A DNA stretch of 64,000 nt from NCBI GenBank assembly GCA_002270565.1, contig NQMI01000079.1, positions 112,555-176,554 on the forward strand, given 5' to 3'. Positions 9,291 to 19,127 of this stretch are shown in pieces. A program made the position numbers and the translations under genes. The stretch is from Stenocarpella maydis. Its lineage: Eukaryota; Ascomycota; Sordariomycetes; Diaporthales; Diaporthaceae. How positions within the stretch are numbered: position 1 is the stretch's first letter; each line of letters opens with the position of its first letter. The notes under the pieces were generated by a model. The model worked only from the letters and a program-made list of their open reading frames with translations, had not been told where the DNA came from and did no database searches.

Positions 9291-12174
9291 ATGCCTCGTC
9301 CGAAGAGACCGGGCGCGCCGGAACCGAAGAAACGGAGCAGGAATGGCTGCTGGTGAGCAACCGCAGCCCCTGAGACCTGCGGGATGAGCTGCAAGCTGAT
9401 GACGCGTGACAGGCCGTGTAAAGCCAGGAAGGTGAAATGTGGAGAAGAGAGACCTCAATGCGTAAAGTATAACAACCTGACATCCCTTTTCACATTGTCC
9501 GAAGCGCCCCGGCAGGTCGTGCAACAACGGAATGCGCTTTCAGGACTAAGATGCGAGGCACAGCCAGGCCTCGAAGTATTCACCAGACCGAAGCTCAGGA
9601 TTTCTAAGGAAGAATGAGACATCTCGGTACTAGCCGCGAACTCGCAGGGTACCCTTCGCGTGTGCTCCTCCATGCTATAGCAACCTGCGCGGCCCGTCCA
9701 AGTGGAGGGCGAAACCGGCCGTCGAACCGTGTGAACGACCTACATTGTTGAGCTTACGGAACAACTGTCCTGACATACAATAGCTGTGAGCGCACAGGCG
9801 AGACTTGTGACTACAGTATCAAGCTTAATTGGGAGGGGAGGAAGAAGAAGAACCCGGGCTTCGAGACCATCCTGTTCCACGCTCCGTCGGAAGCCTCATC
9901 GAGTTCGCAACGAGATGCACAACCCCCATCTGATGGCTCGTCCGTCGCGACGCCGGCATACATCGCAGAGGGGCAGTCGCCGTTGATGAGCAGCTTCCGA
10001 ACTGTTCCTGGCGAACAGGACAGAAACCCAGGCCCCGAGTCCGCCGCGGGCCCCGCTCCCAGCATAGACGAGAAGGTGGCCTTGCCCGGATCGAGCGTCT
10101 TCTCTATACAACCCAGAGGACATGTTCTCAATGGCTCGGACGAAATAAGGTATTGTTCTCCTGGCCTTGCCGGCCCGACAGCATCGCTCTCTCCGCCTCA
10201 CGGTAGCAACCCGAATGCCGCCTTCGGTGCCTACGCCACCGTCCCAGAAAGCAGCAGCAATAGGATAGGACGCCCGCCCCCGCTGAAGCGCCTGAAATAC
10301 AGCGTCGACCTCGACATGCCTCCGCAGGTTACATCCCCGACCGAGTCAACCTCTGCCGGCGCCACACCTCAGCTGTTCCCTAGCATCACCAGCACTGGCC
10401 TGGTAACGGCTACCCCCGCCTCATTGCCGTTGACGCCAGCAGCCTCTTCACCGAACAGTGACGGAGGGCGCCAGACTTCGTCCAGCCACGGGATGCTAGG
10501 CTCTCCTGATGTCCGGAAGATGTCAGTCAACTCACTCTTGTCAGGGCCTCCCGGACCGGTGGCGCGGCAGTACGCTCCCCCGTCCGAGAGGGCAGTCAAT
10601 GCCAGGACCACATTATGCTTGTCGCATGTCACCACATACTATGGCGTCGACCCTGGCTTCAGGGACTTGGACCTAGGCCAGAATGACGACGCCCATGCCA
10701 TCATCAAGTCGTCCAGGGACTCGACTGCCAAGGATGACCTGAAAACGGTCGAATATTTCAGGACAGAGGAGATGAGCGTGACCAGGCCGCGGGGTTACTA
10801 CAGTTGCCCCATGCCAGTCCGGATTCCTCAAGACCTCGAGCCCCTACCATCCAAACTTCGAGACAACCCGATGAACTTGCTGTATTTCCATCACTTCATG
10901 AACCACACGGCCAAGGCCCTTGTACCTCACGATGACGAGCAATCCAACCCGTTCCGGCACGTCCTGCCAATGATGGCCGTTCAGAACGACAACCTACTGA
11001 GCCTCATGCTGGCATACTCTGGTCAGTACCCACTTCTCAGTATTTTGGTTCATATCAGGCGGAATAAAGTATCTGTGCTAAATATTCCCTCGCAGCGTCG
11101 CACCGCGCGCACCTGCTGAACCAGCCCGAGCCAGAAATGCGGATAGCACATTGGGTCCAGGACATCTTCCCGGCTCTGCGAACGGCCCTGGACGACCCAA
11201 ACCAGAAGATCTCCGACGCCAACATTGCAACCGGTATCATGCTCGCGTCACTTGAGATCGTCAGCCCGACCGCGTTCGGCTACACGATCCCGTGGCAGCG
11301 GCACCTGGGGCTCGCGCGGGAGCTGGTCGCGTCGAGGCCCGACGGGATCCGCTGGTCGCGGCGGTGGACCCAAGAGGACCAGGTTCGTGCGTTCCTGTGG
11401 AGCTGGCTGGCGTTCCTGGATGTGCTGGGCACACTGAGCGGGGGGCGAAGGGAGAGCTCGACGGCGTGGATCCTGGACTACCAAAAGGATGACTACGAAG
11501 AGGAATTTGACGAGATTGACTGCCTGATGGGCATGACTACGAGGGGCGTCTACATCCTAGCCAAGGTCGCCGAGCTGACCAAGGAGTGCGACGTGCTGCG
11601 CACGAACGGCGGCGGCGGCATCACAGCCGTGCCGGGCGCAGCGGACCTCCTGCCGCACCCGCCCGGCATGCCCAGCATCAGGGAGTGGCGGCCGCCAAAG
11701 GAGATCATCACGCGGGCGTGGGAGCTCGAGGACGAGGCGAAGCGAAGCATGATCCTGCTGCCGCAGCCGTGCAAGCACCTGCACGCGTCGGGGGACGTGG
11801 TCCGCTGGGACCAGCGCGAGATGATGGCGCTCAACGAGGCATACCACTGGGCCGGGCTGGTGCACCTCCACCGGCGGGTGCTGGGCAAGGCGACGGGCCA
11901 CGAGGACGTGCAGGCGGCCGTGCTCAAGATCCACGTGTGCGTCGACTGCGTGCCGCTGGGCGGGAGCGCCGAGGCCAGCCTGCTGTTCCCGCTCTTCACG
12001 GCCGCGTGCGAGACTCTGGCGGACGAGGGGCGGCGGGCGAGGGTCAGGGAGAGGCTCAGGAGCATGGCGCGCAGCGGGTTCCTGCAGGTTGCCAGGGCCA
12101 AGGAGCTGGTGGAGAGGGTGTGGGAGAGTGGTAGGTCTTGGGATGAGATGGTGACGACGGAGTTTATTGGTTGA
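9291..12174 (+). CDS. Zn2Cys6 transcription factor with fungal-specific C-terminal domain (DUF3468-like)
   Basis: A predicted 810-residue nuclear regulator in four exons: 9291-9352, 9413-9466, 9784-11021, 11096-12174. The zinc cluster appears only after splicing: NGCWPCKARKVKCGEERPQC and then VNCERTGETCDY, with spacing C-x2-C-x6-C-x5-C-x2-C-x6-C. A basic linker (NWEGRKKKNPGFE) and a Ser/Pro/Thr-rich region (about 60-250) follow. The C-terminal half (HFMNHTAKALVPHDDEQSN, LAYSASHRAHLL, then helical sequence with HWVQDIF) resembles the Fungal_trans_2 group. The second intron is unusually long at 317 bp. Targets are not deducible. The last exon is very GC-rich and open in several shadow frames; the chosen frame alone carries family motifs. 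Confidence 0.87.
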
Positions 12175-14027
12175 AGGTGGCACCTCTGCCCGTTATTCTC
12201 GGAGCTGGGGTGATGGCGCGGGACCGATTAGTTTGATGCGTTGAGCTGATAGCGAAGTTATTGGTACAGCGATATTGACGAGAGGCACAGCGACCTGCAC
12301 GATGTAGTTTACAAGGCTTTTGCAGCATTCCCGTGGTGAGGCCCGGAACCCATAGACCAAGGGGATAGACACGGTGCCAGGTCACACTCCATGTTGTCTG
12401 CACGGCATACTATCTATCCACAGCACCTAGGGTAGATGTTCTTTTGGCTAGTCATGCCATGGCCGACAGCAAATGATGCCTGTTCAGAAAGGCTACAGCC
12501 TCGTGTGTAAGTAACGATGCAATGTGGGGCCATACAAGCACGGGAATTAGCCATGTAACCTGGAAGATTGACTGACACGAGATGAGAGAAAAAAGAATGA
12601 AGAGAAGAAGAAAAAAATAGCCCTTCAAGCACATGTCTTGCTTATGGAGAATGAAGGACGGGAATCACCCCACAAAACCAGGCGAAGAGATTACTTGCAT
12701 CCTAGCGGCTCAATAGGACGTAGAGATGGGCTGATATCCCCGCAGATATTCTGGACCAGAACTTGCCATCACTTGCTCGGGCTCCGCCCCCGCAGCGCAC
12801 ACGTGCAGGCACAGGGCTGATCTGGAGTGGTATGCCTCCACTTTGTTTTCCCGCCCCGAGGTCAACTTCTCCCTCTACATTACAGAGTGACGTTTCCTTC
12901 TTCATGCGACCCCCTCGCACATCTCCCGGCGCAATCAATCACCGGCACAAGCTCCATGGGCCTGTGATGGATACCTTTGTATTAGCTGGCCCTTGTGGCT
13001 GATGCCAGACCGTGAGATGAGACGGCGCCTCAGCCCGGGCCAGGCCTCACTGAAACTCGTCTTCTCTCATCCTCAGCTCTCCCCAAGCAACGACCCCCTT
13101 GTTTCGCACCACGAATACGCAACGGCACTTGCAGGTGTCGTCCCCGTTGGCTCCCGTGGGCTCCACATCGCCTCGCGTCAGGTCAAGAGCATTCCTCGGA
13201 ACACCCATCAGGATGGTCATCTTCGGTGACTGGATGTGGGGCCACCGCGGGCGCATTCATTGTACCTGGATGGTATCTGCTGCTGTACCTGACTGCCGCC
13301 AAGTGGCACATGGGCGACCTGATTCAGACCGTGTCATGCCACGTCAAACGGCCGCGACCTGAACCGCGCGGCCCGGCGTCATGCCACTCACTCTTCCGCC
13401 TGTCCTGTGCGCGCTCTCCTTCTCGTTAGTTGCCCCGGCCTGTCCCGGTTGCTTGGGAAGTCTCCGCCCACCAATGCACGCCTGCCTCCAGCCAGTGGCC
13501 CTCGCGTGGGACGGAACGAGGAATCAAGGGCTACTGACAGCCACATGGGAAAAGACAGGAAGAAGCATGGCTCCAGCCCAGCCCACGTTTGTTCCGATCA
13601 ATGACAATCAGCCTTCCTCTCCTGACGTGGAAATCTGTGTTTAGTTGGGCGGCCCAACACATATACCCGTCTCCCACTCCTCGTTTCCTATTTGTCCTAT
13701 TTCACGCGCCGTCTCGTGCACGCATTTCATGCGTCCCTGCCATGGTTTGGGCAGCTCTCTGCCAGTGAGCCCAACCTAGTGGCCCAAGAAATGGCTCTTG
13801 CAGCTTGTTTACTTCGATCATGTCCTCCGTGGCTTGCCAGTTCCTTGTGTACACGCTCTCCCTCCCTCCCACCTCAACAACGCAACAATCGTGACAAGCT
13901 ACTCTCATTCAATCCCGGGGCAGCAAATAGATACCGCTGGTGCTGAATCACAAGCTTCACACGGGCTCATGCCCTTTTGCCAGCATACCCCATCCTGCAT
14001 TGACAACTGTTCGCATTAATTTCAAGG
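12175..14027. other. Long intergenic region upstream of the 1420-residue gene
   Basis: About 1.85 kb without a gene I can support. Open frames on both strands are short and lack family motifs. Bases 13660-14027 are pyrimidine-rich (tcctcgtttcctatttgtcc), like a fungal promoter or leader just before the next ATG. Confidence 0.5.
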
Positions 14028-17000
14028 ATGGCCTGGGACGCATCCGATCGCATCACGGCCCGCTGTCCACAACGCCAGACCCTCAGCAGCTCAAAGTTCG
14101 TCCCTGACGAGCCCATCTTCGACTCTTCAACCATCTTCTCAAGCCAACACGATGCCAATATGGCCCTTGGAGCCTTACTGTCGCCGATCGAGGAGGAGGA
14201 AAGCGGATTCGCCTTTGACAGCGCTCCCCTCCAGGTCAAGGTCACCGTCAAGTTTCTGGACCCCGTCGTCAGGACATTACATTACACCCGAACCTATTCC
14301 AGCTCCCCAGCCTTCGAACCCACTGCCCGGATATGTCGTGGCCTGCTACAGAGGATTGAACACTGCAGCAAGGAACTCGTCACCCGCAACGACCCGCAGG
14401 CGTTGAGCGCGGAGCTCCGTCAAGCACCCCGGTTCGAGATCAGTTTCCAACTCAAGCGCGATGGGTTCCATGGGGTTTGGGCTGAGAGGACCTTCAAGTC
14501 CTACCAGAAACACCCTGTCACCAGTGCCCTGGCCGGGGACATACTTTGCGCGACTCACAGCATTGTTTGTGTCTTTTTAAAACACCACGATGAACATTTC
14601 CGGTGGACCAACGAGCCTTCGCATGGGAACCCACATGACGCGCCGCCAACTTTCAAGCCTTCTCTTAGCGGTGCTCCGGACCTCTCTTGTGTGCCTCGGT
14701 CTCGTTTCATAGAATCCACGCAAGCCTGGGAGTTTGTCCCTGGGTACACCCTAGAGCTTGTGTTCAAGAGCCGCAATCCCTCACGGCGTCAGGTGCGCAT
14801 CACACGAGCTCTGAAGGTCAACAGCAAGCAAACTGCTCCGCTGAACCTCGGCCAGGCCGAGACGCTCCTATGGCAGGCTTACAGGACGCTCGAGGACACG
14901 CTTGACTCGAGGAGAACTGCCTTTGAGATCGAACATGCGCACTGTGACGGATTCGAGGGCGTCCTGGACTGCGGCTGCCAACATTTCGACGAGGACGCCC
15001 TCTGCGTGGAGCTTCGCATCGTCAACAACCTTGGGCCATGCTACGAGCACCTGCACCGCAATATCCGGAGCCGACTGCAGCTGTTCAGGCACGTTTATGG
15101 AAACGACTGCGACGACTTCATGCGTGTTGTACATGAAAGCTTCGACCAGTTGAGGGGCAAGATGGACGCAAAGCTGGACGCACTGAACGACTTTGACTTT
15201 CAGATTACGGAACTGATTGGTCATGGCTGGCGCATCAAGAACGCAGCTCGGTTTACCCTCGACAGCAAGCAGAGACACAGCCGGCGGACCATCGGCGCTC
15301 TGCTCGACCGCATACGGACGGGCGTCGGTGACGTCCTGAGAGGTCATGATGTTGCAGTCCGCATGATGGCCCACAAGCGAGGGCATCTTGTCTTGGACAA
15401 AGCTCTCATATCGCGCAACCACCAGTCGTCGCCAGGCCCATTCGGCCCTACCGCCCCGCAGGATGAGCAGGCACTGTTTGTGGCGCATCTGAAGGCGCGC
15501 ATCCAGGCTGATATTGACCTCGTCTGCAAAGATACATGCAGCCTCAGGGATATTCCTGAGGTGCCGTACCACGAGCACGCTATTCGGCCTCGCAGCCCGC
15601 CATCTCGACCCTTCACACATCGTCATACAGTTTCGGACGGCCTGCCCTTGCCAGGAGTTGGCGGCGATCCTGCAAACATCAGCCACACTACAACCTCAAA
15701 TACGCCTCCGGGCTCACCGGGTCATTTCGCCCAGCCTCCTGTTCCCCGCCGTACGCCACCCAGGAGCTTGTTGATGCGTGTCTTCCCACTAGTTCCTGCC
15801 AAGTACAGGGGAAGTGAGGAGCACTCGAGGAAGCCAACGCCTTCAGGGCAAGATTCAGCTATTGCCGTCGACTCTGCCAGCGATAGAAGTGTGCGTGACG
15901 AAGTTGTCAGCGTGGCTTCGTCGATCAGCGGCATGGTTCGTCCAGTCGATGACAAGACCGACGAGGAAACCGCCCAGGACAAAGTTTTAAGCCCTGCAGC
16001 TGAAGTCTTCCGACGCAGTGAGCTTGGGGATGATGACTCCAGCTCGTCGAGGTCGACTTGTTCCTCCACGCCTGCGCTCACAGAGAGCGAAATGGCCACC
16101 CCTGAGCACAGCCTGCTCATTACACCCGCACAAGTACGGCCTTCGTCTCCCAAGATAGGCGGTCAATCCTTGAACGATTTTGGATATGGTGAGCCCTCTA
16201 GCCCTTTTGCTATGGCAACTCCAGACCTGTCGTACCATGATTACCAGGCAGCGAAGCCCTCAGCAGAGCAGGGTCTCCCGGTGCCAAAGACACCAGTGAC
16301 CTCAACCGCATCTGGTTTGGATTTAGCAACAGGTGGAGGACCCGCAGCGGTCTCAACTGGCCACCTGGAATGCACCGAGGCCCTGGACGGTACAGATGTC
16401 GACCATGCTCTTGAAAGCCGAGCGAATCTACCGCAAGCTGATAGCGCCTCCGAAATGCATACAACCCTACAGCCAGCCGGTCATGAAGAGACCAGCTCCG
16501 GCCTGGGCATTACCAACGGCCCCGATTTAGCAGGTCACAGCTTCGACGCCTCAGAGTGCGACTTTTCGGCATCTGCACAGCCCAACGTCTCGCATCGAGG
16601 GTGGCTAGAGCATTGTGTCAAAGATGTTGACGAAGCAGATAGCGCCGTCCAAGGGAGTGCTGATTACCCCAGAATGGTGGCCACTGTTACCGCATGCGAC
16701 TCGTCAGACACATTGAGGACGCAAATCCGGTTTATAGACGATGCAATTGCCAGGCGGGAATCGCCAGAGCTGCAGTCAGATCCTCAGGCAGTCCTCACCG
16801 ACGATGAGAGGAAGCAGTCGCATCAGGACCGCCAAGAAGCTACCGCTCCGGTGCTTGCAGACAAAGACGATATGAGTACGCCAGTGCTCCCTAAGCCTCC
16901 AGAGCCATCTTGTTCCGGTGACTCTGCCATGGGTCGCACAGATACGACGTGGATGAGATACCCGAGCGCCGAGGATGAACTATCTCGTTCCAAGGCGGAT

Positions 17001-18290
17001 TACTTCGAGGGCGAGGAGGACCCGCAATCGGAGGAACTCGGCCGTTTAAGCCCCGTCGGAGATTCGCAGCCAACGGCGCCGAGCCTCCCGGATACTGGAG
17101 CTGCCGAGTCCCAGCCTATGGTGCCCGGCTCGGAGAGCGGTGTCTTGCAACTCTCCGAGACCGTCAACGGGCCCGACAACGAGAGCAAGCATCACGATCC
17201 TGGATCATTTGATGGAGCCGTAAACAACACTTTGCCGAAGTGCTCCTCCCCAGCGAGACAGTACTTCCCATCGGAGGAATCGGATCCGGTGGCAGGTTCG
17301 GCCCTTTCAGAGGGCGGAGTTGTCCGAGACAGCGGAGTCCAGAATGGCCCGAATATTGCGAGGCTGGAGTTGAAGGATGCCCTCGAGACAATTGATGATG
17401 TTACCGCACCAGACTGTGCTGTATCAACGCCGAAAACGCCGACACCCAATGTGTTCCCTGGGAACGCGTCCATAACAAGAACAGCGAGACAGTGTGTTTT
17501 CGTGTCGATCTCAGAATCGCCGAGGCATGGAATCTCTCCGACCCCCGCCGGATTGAGCAGCCATTTCCTCCTGCCCTCCCTACCAGTCTTCGCCAGCATC
17601 GACTCCACTGCCAACCGAAGCAGGGCCAGCCTCCAGTCCTCTTCCTCGGAGTGGGAGGACTGTGTCTCCGAGGCAAGGCAGTCGAGCGACTCGGTGGACA
17701 CGATCCAGCAGCCCCCATCCCTATCGGATCAGGCCGACGGCACAGAGCAACCGAGCTCTCCGAAACGACTGGGCACGCCCACTGCTGGAATCCTGGGCCT
17801 CCATGAGTCCCGGTGGGCCGACTTTGGGATCCGCGGCGCGCTGACGGGTAGTCACGCATTTGACAGGCCCTCAACGGCGCCGATGCTGAGCGCCGAGCAC
17901 ACTCACGGGAATGCAGAGCCAGAGAGTGGCAAGGCGGGACTTGAAGGCGAGGAGACACCGCGGGCCAGGCCGGTGACGCCCCACCGCAAGTCACTCCACC
18001 TGCTGCACCACAAGAAGAGCATCAGCTCTATCATCTTCCCCGGGACGCACCATGGGCACCAGCCCGGCCAGCAGGGCAAGATTCTCAAGCTGAACAGGAA
18101 GGAGAGCAAGGAGCTCAGGGCGCGGGAGAAGTCGAATGCCAAGCAGAAGGCTAAGGAGCACAGCAAGCCGGGTGACGTTGCCGTCCAAAGGCAAGAGGAC
18201 CCTGCGGATGCGGGGCGGTTCCCCGGGGCGATGATGCTGATCACCGGGCTGGCGATTGCCTCGTCGGTGGTGAACAGGAGCTCAGCCTGA
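14028..18290 (+). CDS. Uncharacterised 1420-residue protein, intronless
   Basis: One uninterrupted frame of 1420 codons. Residues 1-500 look globular: LLSPIEEEESGFAFDSA, then an alternating beta/alpha-like section with VKVTVKFLDPVVRTLHYTR and FEISFQLKRDGFHGVW, later HLHRNIRSRLQLFRHVYGND and MDAKLDALNDFDFQITEL. From about 520 to 1320 it is disordered, rich in Ser, Pro, Glu and Asp, with many SP and TP sites (possible kinase targets). A basic Lys/His segment (about 1320-1390, HLLHHKKSISSIIF) precedes a short hydrophobic C-terminus (MMLITGLAIASSVV), possibly a tail anchor. I recognise no named domain. Codon composition and length make it a real gene; its function is unknown. Confidence 0.8.
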   Translation: MAWDASDRITARCPQRQTLSSSKFVPDEPIFDSSTIFSSQHDANMALGALLSPIEEEESGFAFDSAPLQVKVTVKFLDPVVRTLHYTRTYSSSPAFEPTARICRGLLQRIEHCSKELVTRNDPQALSAELRQAPRFEISFQLKRDGFHGVWAERTFKSYQKHPVTSALAGDILCATHSIVCVFLKHHDEHFRWTNEPSHGNPHDAPPTFKPSLSGAPDLSCVPRSRFIESTQAWEFVPGYTLELVFKSRNPSRRQVRITRALKVNSKQTAPLNLGQAETLLWQAYRTLEDTLDSRRTAFEIEHAHCDGFEGVLDCGCQHFDEDALCVELRIVNNLGPCYEHLHRNIRSRLQLFRHVYGNDCDDFMRVVHESFDQLRGKMDAKLDALNDFDFQITELIGHGWRIKNAARFTLDSKQRHSRRTIGALLDRIRTGVGDVLRGHDVAVRMMAHKRGHLVLDKALISRNHQSSPGPFGPTAPQDEQALFVAHLKARIQADIDLVCKDTCSLRDIPEVPYHEHAIRPRSPPSRPFTHRHTVSDGLPLPGVGGDPANISHTTTSNTPPGSPGHFAQPPVPRRTPPRSLLMRVFPLVPAKYRGSEEHSRKPTPSGQDSAIAVDSASDRSVRDEVVSVASSISGMVRPVDDKTDEETAQDKVLSPAAEVFRRSELGDDDSSSSRSTCSSTPALTESEMATPEHSLLITPAQVRPSSPKIGGQSLNDFGYGEPSSPFAMATPDLSYHDYQAAKPSAEQGLPVPKTPVTSTASGLDLATGGGPAAVSTGHLECTEALDGTDVDHALESRANLPQADSASEMHTTLQPAGHEETSSGLGITNGPDLAGHSFDASECDFSASAQPNVSHRGWLEHCVKDVDEADSAVQGSADYPRMVATVTACDSSDTLRTQIRFIDDAIARRESPELQSDPQAVLTDDERKQSHQDRQEATAPVLADKDDMSTPVLPKPPEPSCSGDSAMGRTDTTWMRYPSAEDELSRSKADYFEGEEDPQSEELGRLSPVGDSQPTAPSLPDTGAAESQPMVPGSESGVLQLSETVNGPDNESKHHDPGSFDGAVNNTLPKCSSPARQYFPSEESDPVAGSALSEGGVVRDSGVQNGPNIARLELKDALETIDDVTAPDCAVSTPKTPTPNVFPGNASITRTARQCVFVSISESPRHGISPTPAGLSSHFLLPSLPVFASIDSTANRSRASLQSSSSEWEDCVSEARQSSDSVDTIQQPPSLSDQADGTEQPSSPKRLGTPTAGILGLHESRWADFGIRGALTGSHAFDRPSTAPMLSAEHTHGNAEPESGKAGLEGEETPRARPVTPHRKSLHLLHHKKSISSIIFPGTHHGHQPGQQGKILKLNRKESKELRAREKSNAKQKAKEHSKPGDVAVQRQEDPADAGRFPGAMMLITGLAIASSVVNRSSA

Positions 18291-19127
18291 GCTGGGTAGC
18301 TGATCAATGTTAGTGCTTCTTGTGATGGGAACGTGGGAAGTGCGACGGTGGGGGGGGGGTGGATGTTCTCAGCAGAGTGCGGTCGAGGCACCCGCATTCT
18401 TTGTATTGTACAGGCACACTTTGGCGTTTTTAAGTCCATCCCTTTGACGCGGGTCATTAGCATTGGAGTTACTGTCGGGGCGGGTCAGGGAAGAGCGCCA
18501 ACATCAACCCAAGTATATGGTTCCATTTTTTCTTTCAGCTGTATTAGAACACACCAGGCCGAGGGGGAGGGGGGGGGAGAAACTCAGTCTCATTCTGTGA
18601 CAGACTTTTTCTTGGGTTGGATACTTTAGACTTATGTGTGTTCGCTCGCGGCCAGCGGCGACCTTAATGACGACGGAATGAAATGGGTTTAGTAATGACA
18701 ACAGCGTGGTACTGTCACTTGTGTAATGTGATTTTGTAGATGGAGCGGAGTCTGCCTCTGTGACGCTCTGTTCGGTACAGGTGAAGGAAGTCCAAGGAAG
18801 CCCAACCTGCGTCCCCTTCCTCTCTGAGGCCATTGAGACGATTGCCTCGCTCTTGATCTATGCATCCTCGTCGCTCAGTCAGCCACCCAGCAGTCGCCCA
18901 GAGGCTCAAACTTGACACAACTACTACCACTTCCTCTTGCCGCTAGTTATTCAATCTATGTTCAGTCTCTCCAATGAATGGTATATGCTTCTCGGCCTGT
19001 GCTGACTTTGCAAAGTGCTACTATTTCCACGATGAATCCCGTGTCGCCACCGTCTATCCTCACTGTCGTCTAATGACGGCAATGCTGTTCCGTTCAGTGC
19101 CATGTCTCGCCTCGTTCGTCCCGGCCC
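18291..19127. other. Intergenic between convergent genes
   Basis: This is the shared 3' flank of the plus-strand 1420-residue gene and the minus-strand F-box gene. It holds a 10-base G run (18350-18359) and G-rich sequence at about 18566-18580. No gene is visible. Confidence 0.5.
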
